A stretch of 64,000 nt of DNA from Streptomyces griseofuscus (lineage in GTDB: Bacteria; Actinomycetota; Actinomycetes; Streptomycetales; Streptomycetaceae): contig NZ_CP051006.1 of NCBI RefSeq assembly GCF_014673495.1, forward strand, positions 7,811,001 through 7,875,000, written 5' to 3'. Both the position numbers and the translations under genes were made by a program. How positions within the stretch are numbered: position 1 is the first letter of the stretch; each line of letters begins with the position of its first letter. This document shows, piece by piece, positions 23,322 through 32,580 of the stretch. The notes under the pieces were generated by a model. That model was given only the letters and a program-made list of their open reading frames with translations. It was not told where the DNA came from and made no database searches.

Positions 23322-24362
23322 ATGGCTGCTGTGGTGGGTAACGCGGAATCGCGCCGGCCGGGCGGCTATGTCGTCCAGGTGCTGGCCGTCGCGGCCCTCT
23401 ACTACGGCTCCGCCCGTCTCGGCCTGCTGCGCGAGCTGACCGTGGGGGACGCCGTCTTCACCCCGATCTACCCGCCGACCGGCGTCTCCGTCGCCGCCCT
23501 GCTGATCTTCGGCATCGGCTGCTGGCCCGGCATCGCCCTCGGCGCCCTCGTCCTCATCCTGACCATCTCACCGCCCGGCCCCGATCTGGTCGGCATCCTC
23601 TTCGGCAACACCGCCGCCCCCGTCTGCGCGGCGATCCTGCTGCACTGGGCGCGCTTCCGCCCCGATCTCAGCCGGTTCCGGGACGGCCTCGCCCTGGTGT
23701 TCCTCGGCGCGCTGGCCGCCATGACGATCAGCGCGACCGTCGGCGTGGGAATGCTCGTGCTCACGGACAAGCTGGCCGCGGACTCCTTCTGGCCGGTGTG
23801 GCTCGCCTGGTGGGTCGGCGACGCGATGGGCGTCCTGCTCGTCACCCCGCTGCTGCTGATGCTGAGCGGGCTGCGCCGGCCGCTGCCCCTGGGCCGATGG
23901 CGGGAGGCGACCGCGCTCACCGTCATCGCCTGTGTGCTCGTCCCGCTGGCCACCTACAGCTCGATCAGCCTGCTCTTCCTGGTCTATCCGCTGATCATCT
24001 GGGCCGCCCTGCGCTTCCAGCTCGCGGGCGCCGTGCTGTGCGCGCTGTTCACGTCCGTGATGGCCACCATCGCCGCCACGGACGGCAGCGGCGCGTTCGA
24101 GGGGCTGAGCCCGGTCGAGATCATGGCCAAGCTCCAGGCGTTCAACGGGACGATCGCGCTGATCGCGCTTCTGATGTCCGCTCTGATCACCGAGCAGCGC
24201 AACACCCGCCGCTCGGTGGAGCGGGCCTGCCAGGAACTGGCGCAGGTCCTCGAACACCTGACCGCCGGCGATGTTCCGCTGCCCTGGCCGCAGACGGACG
24301 CCGACGCCGACGGGACGGGGGACGGCGACGACACCGGGGGCCGTTCCCCGCCGGCCCCGTGA
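23322..24362 (+). CDS. MASE1-domain integral membrane protein
   Basis: The 346-residue protein has eight or nine transmembrane segments covering residues 15-290. The MASE1 patterns are FTPIYPPTGVSVAALLIFGIGCWPGIALGA and WLAWWVGDAMGVLLVTPLLL. It ends in a short cytoplasmic coiled tail (TEQRNTRRSVERACQELAQVLEHL) and an acidic low-complexity end. MASE1 usually forms the membrane sensor of histidine kinases and diguanylate cyclases; here no output domain is attached. The SpoIIE phosphatase just upstream lacks a sensor, so the two may work together. Confidence 0.85.
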   Translation: MAAVVGNAESRRPGGYVVQVLAVAALYYGSARLGLLRELTVGDAVFTPIYPPTGVSVAALLIFGIGCWPGIALGALVLILTISPPGPDLVGILFGNTAAPVCAAILLHWARFRPDLSRFRDGLALVFLGALAAMTISATVGVGMLVLTDKLAADSFWPVWLAWWVGDAMGVLLVTPLLLMLSGLRRPLPLGRWREATALTVIACVLVPLATYSSISLLFLVYPLIIWAALRFQLAGAVLCALFTSVMATIAATDGSGAFEGLSPVEIMAKLQAFNGTIALIALLMSALITEQRNTRRSVERACQELAQVLEHLTAGDVPLPWPQTDADADGTGDGDDTGGRSPPAP

Positions 24363-24407
24363 GGCGTGCCGCCGCCGGTCCGTTGCTCGGTGTTTTCGGC
24401 GGTCTCC

Positions 24408-24614
24408 TCAGTGCGGCCGATGCGGTTCCTGGTCGCCGCTCCGTTCCGCGGAGTCCCTGCTCCGGGAGCTGCGTTCGGCGATGTCGCGGGGCGTGGGTGT
24501 GGGCGTCGGCGAGTTGCCGGACGACTCTGCGGCGTGACGGCGCTCCGCCTCGTTGCGACGGTTCGCGTCCCGCTGTTCCTGTCGGCTCTGACGCTGGTCA
24601 TCACGTGCGTTCAT
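24408..24614 (-). CDS. possible small highly charged protein (68 aa)
   Basis: An ATG at 24614 opens a 68-codon frame encoding MNARDDQRQSRQEQRDANRR and then a Ser/Pro/Thr-rich tail. About four fifths of codons end in G or C, fitting coding DNA, but the ribosome binding site is poor (GGTGGGGG, 16 bases away) and the composition is low-complexity. If real it is a disordered basic protein between the MASE1 and selA genes. The rest of the 394-base gap (24363-24756) shows nothing definite. Confidence 0.35.
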   Translation of the reverse strand: MNARDDQRQSRQEQRDANRRNEAERRHAAESSGNSPTPTPTPRDIAERSSRSRDSAERSGDQEPHRPH

Positions 24615-24756
24615 ACGGCGCCGAGTACCCCCACCCCGGCCACCGCAACGTCCCTCCCGGCGTGTCGGACGGCCGCCCCGGGGCACTGGGAGACGATGGA
24701 CGGGCCCCGCCAGGGGCGGCGCGGACCGGACCGGAGGAAAGGGCGGCGGGGGCGGA

Positions 24757-26232
24757 ATGGAACAGCGGGTGACCGCGCGGGCCGCGGACACGGAGGACGG
24801 CGCCGCCGGTGCGGGGCATGAGGCGGCCCCGGCGGACGATACGGCCGGCACGGCGCGCGCGACCGGTACGGCGGGTACGACGCCGCCCGCCGACCGTGAT
24901 CCCGGCACCCCCGACCCCCGCCGCCGTGTCCCTCGTACCGACGACCTCCTGCGCGACCCCCGATTGGCCGAGGCCACGGGCCGGCTCGGAGCCGCGGTCG
25001 TCAAGGGGGCCGTACGGGAGGCGCAGCAGCGGGCCAGGGACGGGGAGCTCGCGCCCGAAGACGTGCCGGACACGATCCTCGGCCTGCTGCCCGACACCGC
25101 GAGCGGACTGCGCCCGGTGCTCAACGCCACCGGGGTGCTGCTCCACACCAACCTCGGCCGCGCCCCGCTGTCGGACGCCGCCCGGCGGGCCGTGACCGAG
25201 GCCGCGGGACCCACCGACGTGGAACTCGACCTGGTCACCGGCGCCCGGGCCCGCCGCGGCCGCTCCGCCCTCGCCGCGCTGCGGGCCCGGGTGCCGGCCG
25301 CCGGGGACGCCCATGTCGTCAACAACGGCGCCGCCGCCCTCGTCCTCGCCGCCACCGCGCTCGCGGCCGGCAAGGAGATCGTCGTCAGCCGGGGCGAGAT
25401 GGTGGAGATCGGCGACGGCTTCCGGCTGCCCGACCTGCTCGTCTCCACCGGCGCGCGGCTGCGCGAGGTGGGCACCACGAACCGTACGACCGCCGCCGAC
25501 TACGCCGCGGTGATCGGCCCGGAGACCGGGTTCGTGCTCAAGGTGCACCCGTCCAACTTCCGCGTCACCGGCTTCACCCGCGCGGCCCAGGCCGGGGAAC
25601 TCGCCTCGCTGGGCGTCCCGGTCGTCGTGGACATCGGCTCCGGACTGCTCGCCCCGCACCCGGGCCTGCCCGAGGAACCCGACGCCGAGACCCAGCTGCG
25701 CGCGGGCGCCGCCCTGGTCACCGCGAGCGGCGACAAGCTGCTCGGCGGACCCCAGTGCGGACTGCTGCTCGGCGACGGCGACCTGGTGCGCGCCCTCGCC
25801 CGGCATCCGCTGGCCCGCGCCCTGCGCGTCGACAAGCTGACCCTGGCCGCCCTGGAGGCCACCCTCACCGGACCGCCCACCCCCACCGCCCACGCCCTGA
25901 CCGCCGACCCGGTCGCCCTCAGGGCCCGCGCCGACCGGCTCGCCGCCGAACTGGGCGCCCACGGGATCGACGCCCGCGCCGTCGGCAGCACCGCCACGGT
26001 CGGCGGGGGAGGGGCACCCGGGATCGGACTGCCCAGTGCCGCGCTCTCCCTGCCCGAGCCGTACGCCGCCGCGCTGCGCACCGGTCGGACGCCGGTCGTC
26101 GGACGCCTGGAGGCCGGGCGCTGTCTGCTGGACCTGCGCTCCGTGCCCCCGGCCGACGACGAACGGCTCGCGGGCGCCGTGCGCGCGGTGCGCACGAGCG
26201 ACGATCAGGCCGCCCGCGAGGAACGGGCCTGA
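24757..26232 (+). CDS. selA: L-seryl-tRNA(Sec) selenium transferase SelA
   Basis: The 491-residue PLP enzyme converts Ser-tRNA(Sec) to Sec-tRNA(Sec) using selenophosphate. After about 55 low-complexity residues come the SelA landmarks: RVPRTDDLLRDP, LNATGVLLHTNLGRAPLS, VVNNGAAALVLAATALA, LVSTGARLREVGTTNRT, KVHPSNFRVTGF and the Schiff-base Lys327 in TASGDKLLGGPQCG. The stop codon shares its A with the selB ATG. Gene order selA-selB-(selC antisense)-selD makes this the synthesis half of a selenocysteine module whose client, the formate dehydrogenase, lies directly downstream. Confidence 0.96.
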   Translation: MEQRVTARAADTEDGAAGAGHEAAPADDTAGTARATGTAGTTPPADRDPGTPDPRRRVPRTDDLLRDPRLAEATGRLGAAVVKGAVREAQQRARDGELAPEDVPDTILGLLPDTASGLRPVLNATGVLLHTNLGRAPLSDAARRAVTEAAGPTDVELDLVTGARARRGRSALAALRARVPAAGDAHVVNNGAAALVLAATALAAGKEIVVSRGEMVEIGDGFRLPDLLVSTGARLREVGTTNRTTAADYAAVIGPETGFVLKVHPSNFRVTGFTRAAQAGELASLGVPVVVDIGSGLLAPHPGLPEEPDAETQLRAGAALVTASGDKLLGGPQCGLLLGDGDLVRALARHPLARALRVDKLTLAALEATLTGPPTPTAHALTADPVALRARADRLAAELGAHGIDARAVGSTATVGGGGAPGIGLPSAALSLPEPYAAALRTGRTPVVGRLEAGRCLLDLRSVPPADDERLAGAVRAVRTSDDQAAREERA

Positions 26233-28055
26233 TGCGGGTCCTCGCCACCGCCGGGCATGTCGACCACGGCAAGTCCGCCCTGGTCCGGGCGCTCACCGGG
26301 ATGGAACCCGACCGGTACGCGGAGGAGCGCCGCCGGGGTCTCACCCTCGATCTCGGCTTCGTGTGGACGCGGCTCGACGCGCTCGGCGACCACCTCGCCT
26401 TCGTGGACGTGCCCGGCCACGAGCGGTTCGTGCCGACCATGCTCGCCGGGGTCGGGCCGGTGCCCGCCGTGCTGTTCGTGGTCGCCGCCGACCAGGGGTG
26501 GCAGCCCCAGTCGGCGGAGCACCTCGCCGTCCTCGACGCGCTCGGCGTGCGGCACGCCGTCCTCGCGGTGACCCGGAGCGACCTCGCCGACCCCGAACCG
26601 GTGCGCGCCGACGCCATGGCACGACTGGCGGACACCTCCCTCGGCAAGGTGGCATCGGTCGCCGTGAGCGCCGTCACCGGCACGGGACTCGACGAACTGC
26701 GCACCGAACTCGCCCGACTGGCGGGGGAGTTGCCCGCACCCGACCCGGACGTCGACGTACGCCTGTGGCTGGACCGGGCGTTCACCGTCCGCGGTCATGG
26801 CACCGTGGTGACCGGCACGCTCGGCGCGGGCACCCTGCGCGTCGGCGACCGGCTGGCCACCGGGGACGGCTCGGCGGTGCTGCGGGTGCGCGGGCTCCAG
26901 AGCCTGCACGAGGACCGGGCGGCCGTCAGCGGGGTGGCCCGTGTCGCGGTCAATGTGCGCGGGCCGGGGGACACCCGACTGCGCCGGGGGCAGGTGCTGC
27001 TGAGCCCCGACCGCTGGCGGGCCACCGAGGTGATCGACGCGCGGATCGACGGCGAGCCGGTGGCCGAACTGCCCCGCCAGGTGACCCTGCACCTCGGGAC
27101 CGCCGCCGTGCCCGTCACCGTCCGCCCGCTCGGCACCGACACCGCCCGGCTGACCCTCGCCCGCCCGCTGCCCCTGCGGATCGGCGACCGCGCGGTGCTG
27201 CGCGCGCCCGGCGGCGGCAGGCCGCCCCGAGGCGTCACCGTCCTCGACGTACGGCCGCCCCGGCTGACCCGGCGCGGCGCCGCCCGGGCCCGCGCCGCCG
27301 AACTCGCCGCCCTGACCGGCCACCCGGACCCGGCCGCCGAACTCCGCCGCCGGGGACTGATCCGCCGCGCCGACCTCACCGCGATGGGCGTCCCGGCCCC
27401 CGCCGAACCCGTCACCGGCGACTGGCTGGCCGACCCGGCGCACTGGGCCGAACTGCGCGACCGGCTGACCATCGAGGTCGAACGGCACGCCCGCGCCCAC
27501 CCGTTGGACCCCGGCCTGCCCACCGAGGCCGCCCGCCACCTGCTCGCCCTGCCCGACCGCGCCCTCGTCGACGCGCTGGCCGGGACATCCCCCCGACTCC
27601 GCGCCGACCAGGGCAGGCTGTTCACGGCGGACAACTCCCGCCCCGCCCTCCCCCCGGCCGTGGACGCCGTACGCCGGGACCTGGACCGGACGCCGTTCCG
27701 CGCGCCCGAGGCCGGCCGGCTCGCAGAACTGGGCCTGGACCACCGGACGTTGGCCGCCGCCGTCAGTGCCGGGGCGCTGCTGCGGATCGCCGACGGAATC
27801 GTGCTGCTGCCCGGCGCCGACACCGAGGCCGCCGCCGTACTGCGCGCCCTGCCCCAGCCCTTCACCCTCAGCGAGGCCCGGCGCGCCCTGGACACCACCC
27901 GCCGGGTTGCCGTACCGCTGCTGGAGTTCCTGGACGCACAGGGGCACACGGAACGCGTCGACGACCAGCGCAGACGCTGCCGCGGTGGACCGGGGAGCGG
28001 AGGCGGACGGGAATCGAACCCGCCTGCCCGAGATCCTCGGGCACCTCGGTTTTGA
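26232..28055 (+). CDS. selB: selenocysteine-specific elongation factor SelB
   Basis: The 607-residue GTPase delivers Sec-tRNA(Sec) to UGA codons by binding the SECIS hairpin. G-motifs are ATAGHVDHGKSALVRALTG (residues 6-24), LTLDLGF, FVDVPGHERFVPTML and TRSDLAD in the NKxD place; EF-Tu-like domains II-III follow, then winged-helix domains to the end (EAGRLAELGLDHRTLAAAV, PFTLSEARRALDTTRRVAVPLLEFLD). The ATG overlaps the selA stop. The last 20 codons run antisense across the 3' half of the tRNA-Sec gene. The TGA stop at 28053-28055 is exactly the complement of the UCA anticodon. The C-terminal tail GGRESNPPARDPRAPRF is therefore dictated by the tRNA. Confidence 0.94.
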   Translation: MRVLATAGHVDHGKSALVRALTGMEPDRYAEERRRGLTLDLGFVWTRLDALGDHLAFVDVPGHERFVPTMLAGVGPVPAVLFVVAADQGWQPQSAEHLAVLDALGVRHAVLAVTRSDLADPEPVRADAMARLADTSLGKVASVAVSAVTGTGLDELRTELARLAGELPAPDPDVDVRLWLDRAFTVRGHGTVVTGTLGAGTLRVGDRLATGDGSAVLRVRGLQSLHEDRAAVSGVARVAVNVRGPGDTRLRRGQVLLSPDRWRATEVIDARIDGEPVAELPRQVTLHLGTAAVPVTVRPLGTDTARLTLARPLPLRIGDRAVLRAPGGGRPPRGVTVLDVRPPRLTRRGAARARAAELAALTGHPDPAAELRRRGLIRRADLTAMGVPAPAEPVTGDWLADPAHWAELRDRLTIEVERHARAHPLDPGLPTEAARHLLALPDRALVDALAGTSPRLRADQGRLFTADNSRPALPPAVDAVRRDLDRTPFRAPEAGRLAELGLDHRTLAAAVSAGALLRIADGIVLLPGADTEAAAVLRALPQPFTLSEARRALDTTRRVAVPLLEFLDAQGHTERVDDQRRRCRGGPGSGGGRESNPPARDPRAPRF

Positions 28056-28090
28056 AGACCGGGAGGGCCACCAGGCACCCACACGCCTCC
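27998..28090 (-). tRNA. selC: tRNA-Sec (anticodon UCA)
   Basis: Read on the minus strand: acceptor 5' GGAGGCG pairs with CGCCTCC at 27999-28005, discriminator base 27998. The anticodon loop CTTCAAA has anticodon TCA at 28055-28053. A long variable arm has a seven-base stem (GCCCGAG, loop GAT, CTCGGGC). The T-arm is GCGGG-TTCGATT-CCCGT. The extended length (93 nt), the UCA anticodon and the big variable arm identify selenocysteine tRNA. CCA is not encoded. It overlaps the end of selB in antisense and is read towards selB, away from selD. Confidence 0.96.
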
Positions 28091-28124
28091 ACCGCTCGCC
28101 AGGCTAGTGCCCGAGGAGACCGCG

Positions 28125-29144
28125 ATGACACCGACCCGCCAAGCGACCGTCCGACTCACGCAGTTCGCCCACGGCGGCGGCTGCGCCTGCAAGATCCCGC
28201 CCGGTGAGCTGGAGGAGGTGGTCAGCGGGCTGACCGTGCCCCAGCTCACCGGGGGCGACACCCCGCTGCTGGTCGGCCTCGCCACCGGCGACGACGCGGC
28301 CGTCGTCACCCTGCCCGGCCGGCCCGGCACGGCCGTGGTGTGCACGGCCGACTTCTTCACCCCGGTGGTGGACGACCCCTACGACTGGGGGCGCATCGCC
28401 GCCGCCAACGCGCTGTCCGACGTGTACGCCATGGGCGGCCGTCCGGTGCTCGCCGTCAATCTGCTGGCCTGGCCGCGCGACCGGCTCCCCTTCGAGCTGG
28501 CCCGTGAGGTGCTGCGCGGCGGTCTGGACATCGCCACCGAGGCGGGTTGCCATATCGGCGGCGGCCACAGCGTGGAGGACCCGGAACCCAAGTACGGCAT
28601 GGCCGTCACCGGCATCGCCGACCCCGAGCGGCTGCTGCGCAACGACACCGGCCGCCCGGGGCTCCCGCTGTCCCTGACCAAGCCGCTCGGCCTCGGCGTG
28701 CTCAACAACCGGCACAAGGTCACCGGCGAACGCTTCGCCCAGGCCGTCGCCACCATGACCGCCCTCAACCGGGACGCGGCCGAGGCCGCGCTCGCCGCCG
28801 GGGCGACCTGTGCCACCGATGTCACCGGCTTCGGCCTCCTCGGCCATCTGCACAAGCTGGCCAAGGCCTCCGGGGTGACCGCCGTGCTCGACACCGCGGC
28901 CGTGCCCTACCTGGACGGCGCCCGCGAGGCCGTACGGGACGGCTTCGTCAGCGGCGGCACCCGGCGCAACCTCGAATGGGTCGCCCCCTGGACCGGGTTC
29001 GGCACCACCGACGCCGACACCCGGCTGCTGCTGGCCGACGCCCAGACCTCCGGCGGACTGCTGGTCGCCGGAGAGGTGCCCGGCGCGCCGGTGGTGGGGG
29101 AGCTGGTGCCGTACGACGGCGCCCACACCATCGTGCTCGAATGA
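28125..29144 (+). CDS. selD: selenide, water dikinase SelD
   Basis: The ATG at 28125 follows GAGGAG and gives 339 residues. SelD makes selenophosphate from selenide and ATP. The catalytic pair is Cys20 and Lys23 in HGGGCACKIPP, so this is a cysteine form and does not need selenocysteine itself. Further landmarks are GDDAAVV, VCTADFFTPVVDDPYDWGRIAAANALSDVYAMGG and GFGLLGHLHKLA, and the ATP-binding end LLLADAQTSGGLLVAG. It begins 34 bases from the selC 5' end on the opposite strand. It converges on the formate dehydrogenase alpha gene with only 18 bases between stops. Confidence 0.96.
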   Translation: MTPTRQATVRLTQFAHGGGCACKIPPGELEEVVSGLTVPQLTGGDTPLLVGLATGDDAAVVTLPGRPGTAVVCTADFFTPVVDDPYDWGRIAAANALSDVYAMGGRPVLAVNLLAWPRDRLPFELAREVLRGGLDIATEAGCHIGGGHSVEDPEPKYGMAVTGIADPERLLRNDTGRPGLPLSLTKPLGLGVLNNRHKVTGERFAQAVATMTALNRDAAEAALAAGATCATDVTGFGLLGHLHKLAKASGVTAVLDTAAVPYLDGAREAVRDGFVSGGTRRNLEWVAPWTGFGTTDADTRLLLADAQTSGGLLVAGEVPGAPVVGELVPYDGAHTIVLE

Positions 29145-29162
29145 CCCACCCGCACAAGGGAC

Positions 29163-32100
29163 TTACGGCTCGGTACCCGTGTGCGCGTCGATGCCCGCCC
29201 GCGCCCGGTAGGCCCGCACCAGCTCCGCGGCCGCGGGTCCCCGCGGCCGGCGCCCCGGCCGGATGTCCACCGCGATCGCCTTGGCCTCCTGGATATGGGT
29301 GTTGGGATCCAGGGACAGATGCAGCAGCTCGTTGGCCGCGTCGCCGGTGGTGTAGCCGTTGGGGCCCCAGTGATAGGGCAGACCCACCTGGTGCAGCCGG
29401 CGGCCGTGCACGGTCAGCGGGGCAATCCGGTCGGTGACCAGCACCCGCGCCTCGATCACCGCGCGGGCGCTGACGATCGTCGCCCAGCCGGTGTGCTCCA
29501 GACCCCGCTCGGCCGCCAGCTCCGGGGAGACCTCGCAGAAGAACTCCGGCTGGAGCTCGGCCAGATAGGGCTGCCAGCGGGACATGCCGCCCGCGGTGTG
29601 GTGCTCGGTGAGCCGGTACGTGGTCGCCACGTACGGGAAGACCTCGGAGCCGTGCTCGTCACCGCTCGGCTGGTAGCGGTTGTCGGGCAGCGTGGGCAGC
29701 AACTGCCGTACGGGATTGCGCTGCTGGTCGTGGAGCAGATTGGGGAACGGCGAGTCCTGCGGCTCGTAGTGCACGGGCAGCGGGCCGTCCGTGAGCCCGG
29801 ACGGCACATACAGCCACGCCTTGCCGTCGGCCTGCATGATGAACGGGTCCCGGCCGGACAGCGCCGCCGGCCCGCTGGCGTCCTGGTCCGGTTCGTACCC
29901 CGGCGCCTTGTCCTTCGAGAAGTCGGGGACGTCGTGCCCGGACCACTCACCCTTGTCCGCGTCCCACCACACCAGCGCCTTGCGCTCGCTCCACGGCCTG
30001 CCCTCGGGGTCGGCGGAGGCACGGTTGTACAGCACCCGGCGGTTGGCGGGCCACGCCCAAGCCCACTCGGCGGCCACCCAGTCCTGCTGCCCGCCGGGCT
30101 TGCGGCGCGCGGCCTGGTTGACGCCGTCGGCGCGCACCCCGCAGTAGATCCAGCACCCGCAGCTGGTCGAGCCGTCGGGCTTCAACTGCTCGTACGAGGA
30201 GAGCGGTTGGCCCGCCGCGTCATGGCCGTTGATCTCGGCGAGCACCGCCTCGGCGTCCGGCTCGACCAGCGGGCCCTTCGTCGGATAGTCCCAGGCGAGG
30301 TCCAGCACCGGGCGGTCCATCTCGTCGGCCGACCCGGCGAGCTTCTCCCGGATGATCCGCCCCAGATGGAAGGCGAACCACAGGTCGCTGCGCGCCTCGC
30401 CGGGCGGCTCGACCGCCTGGTGGTGCCATTGCAGCAGCCGCTGGGTGTTGGTGAAACTGCCGTCCTTCTCGGTGTGCGCGGCGGCCGGCAGGAAGAACAC
30501 CTCGGTACGGATGTCCTCCGTGCGCAGCTCCCCGGTCTCGATCTCCGGGCCGTCCCTCCACCAGGTCGCCGACTCGATCAGCGAGAAGTCGCGCACCACC
30601 AGCCAGTCCAGGTTGGCCATGCCGAGCCGCATCAGCTTGGTGTTGGCGTTGCCCACCGCGGGGTTCTCGCCCATCAGGAAGTAGCCCTTGCAGGTGCCCT
30701 CCAGCTGGGCCATCGTCGTCTCGTACGTCGAGTGCGAACCGGTCAGCCGCGGCAGGTAGTCGAAGCAGAAGTCGTTCTCCTCGGTCGCGTGGTCGCCCCA
30801 GTACGCCTTGAGCAGGCTCACCAGGTACGCGCGCATGTTGCCCCAGTAGCCCTTGGGCGCCGCCTCCGCCGCCACGAACGCGGCCAGATCCTGGTTCTGG
30901 TGCGCGTGCGGCATCGGGATGTAGCCCGGCAGCAGGTTGAACAGGGTCGGGATGTCCGTCGAGCCCTGGATGGAGGCGTGCCCGCGCAGCGCGAGGATGC
31001 CGCCGCCCGGCCGGCCGATGTTGCCGAGGAGCAACTGGAGGATGCAGGCGGTGCGGATGTACTGCACGCCCACCGTGTGCTGGGTCCAGCCCACCGCGTA
31101 GGCGAAGGCCGTCGTACGCTCCCGCCCGGAGTTCTCCGTGACCAGCTCGCACACCTGCAAGAACAGCTCCGGCGGCACCCCGCACACCTGCTCCACCATC
31201 TCCGGTGTGTAGCGGGCGAAGTGCCGCTTGAGCACCTGGAAGACACAGCGCGGATGCGTCAGCGTCTCGTCCCGCTCCGGCTCGCCCTCGCCGATCACCG
31301 CGCCGCCCGCGCCGTGCGCCTCACCACGCGCCGCCTCGGTCACCGAACTGCCGCCCCCGGTGCGCTCGTCGTACTCCTGGTCGCGCTCCCCGGAGGCCGC
31401 CTGCGTCTCCGTACCCTCGTACTGCCAGCTGGCGTTGTCGTAGGAGCGGGTCTCGCTGTTCAGGCCGGAGAAGACGCCCGACAGGTCCTCGGTGTCACAG
31501 AAGTCCTCGCGCAGGATCGTCGGCGCGTTGGTGTACGCCACGATGTAGTCGCGGAAGTACTTCTCCTTCTCCAGCACGTAGTTGACGATCGCGCCGAGGA
31601 AGGCGATGTCCGAGCCCGCGCGCAGCGGCACATGCAGATCGGCGAGCGCGCTGGTGCGGGTGAACCGCGGGTCGACATGGATCACCTTCGCGCCCCGCGC
31701 CTTGGCCTCCATCACCCACTGGAACCCGACCGGATGGCACTCGGCCATGTTCGAGCCCTCGATGACGATGCAGTCCGCGTTCTGGAGGTCCTGCTGGAAG
31801 GTGGTCGCGCCGCCGCGTCCGAACGAGGTTCCCAGACCGGGAACGGTGGAGGAGTGTCAAACGCGCGCCTGGTTCTCGATCTGGATCGCGCCGAGCGCCG
31901 TGAACAACTTCTTGATGAGGTAGTTCTCCTCGTTGTCCAGCGTGGCCCCGCCGAGGCTCGCGATGCCCATGGTGCGCCGGGTGCGGGTCTTGTCGACCTC
32001 CCACTCCCAGCCCGCCCGGCGGGCCGCGATCACCCGGTCGGCGATCATGTCCATCGCGGTGTCGAGGTCGAGGCGCTCCCATCCGGTTCCGTGCGGGCGC

Positions 32101-32423
32101 CGGTAGAGCACCTGGTGCTCGCGGGCGTCGCCGGTCGTCAGCTGGAGGCTCGCCGAGCCCTTGGGGCACAGCCGGCCGCGGGAGACGGGGGAGTCGGGGT
32201 CGCCCTCGATCTGGGTGACCTTCTCGTCCTGGACGTACACGTTCTGGCCGCAGCCCACCGCGCAGTACGGGCAGACGGACTTCACCACCCGGTCGGCCGA
32301 GGCCACCCGGGGCGTGAGCCGTTCACTGGCCCCGCTCTTCGCGGCGGCACCCCGGCCCAGCGGATCCGTCCCGGTGAGCTGGCGATAGACCGGCCAGGAG
32401 TCGATCCAGGTGCGTACGCCCAC
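29163..32423 (-). CDS. fdhG: selenocysteine-containing formate dehydrogenase alpha subunit
   Basis: The frame is open from 32423 to 29163 except for one TGA at 31859-31857, which encodes selenocysteine 189 (context NQARV-Sec-HSSTV). A SECIS hairpin follows it. The 1086-residue molybdopterin enzyme oxidises formate. The Fe4S4 ligands are Cys51, 54, 58 and 86 (SVCPYCAVGCGQN, RLCPKG). The bis-MGD domains follow, with the conserved NMAECHPVGFQW just after Sec and the C-terminal dinucleotide-binding domain (LPYHWGPNGYTTGDAANELL). GTG at 32423 is chosen for the GGAGG six bases ahead. No twin-arginine signal is seen, so the active site probably faces the cytoplasm. It is transcribed after the beta and membrane subunit genes. 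Automatic callers will split it at the UGA. Confidence 0.95.
31828..31859 (-). promoter_or_regulatory. bacterial SECIS element with UGA(Sec) codon
   Basis: The UGA is followed by a perfect six-base stem GTTCCC/GGGAAC (31844-31828) with the loop GGTCT. Counting T of TGA as 1, the loop occupies positions 22-26, the same position and sequence as the GGUCU loop of E. coli fdhF as I remember it. This is the SelB-binding site that recodes the stop. Confidence 0.9.
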
Positions 32424-32551
32424 GGTCACTCCTCCCACTCGTCGTCCCGATTGTCGCGCGGCGACGCGGGGACGGCATCTCGTGCGTCGGGGGGGTGGGG
32501 GGTACCCCGGGGGCGGTGGGGGGAAACGACCTGGGCGGGAGCTGCGTGCGG

Positions 32552-32580
32552 CGGGCAGGCGGGTTCGATTCCCGTCCGCC
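32552..32580 (+). pseudogene. 3' fragment of tRNA-Sec, inverted relative to selC
   Basis: Twenty-nine bases are identical to the T-arm side of selC (28002-28030) but on the opposite strand, covering the end of the variable arm, the whole T-arm and part of the acceptor. No anticodon arm, D-arm or matching 5' acceptor is found upstream within tRNA distance, so it is not a working tRNA. It lies in the 294-base gap between the formate dehydrogenase alpha gene and nrfD; the rest of that gap is G-rich and shows nothing else definite. It may be a relic of recombination at selC. Confidence 0.75.

Noticed and set aside
28125..28200. SelD as a selenoprotein
   Set aside because: The catalytic position is an ordinary Cys codon in HGGGCACK, with no in-frame UGA.
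31857..31859. Treating the TGA as a true stop, giving a truncated or pseudogenised alpha subunit
   Set aside because: The SECIS loop, the Sec context residues and the complete sel genes show recoding.
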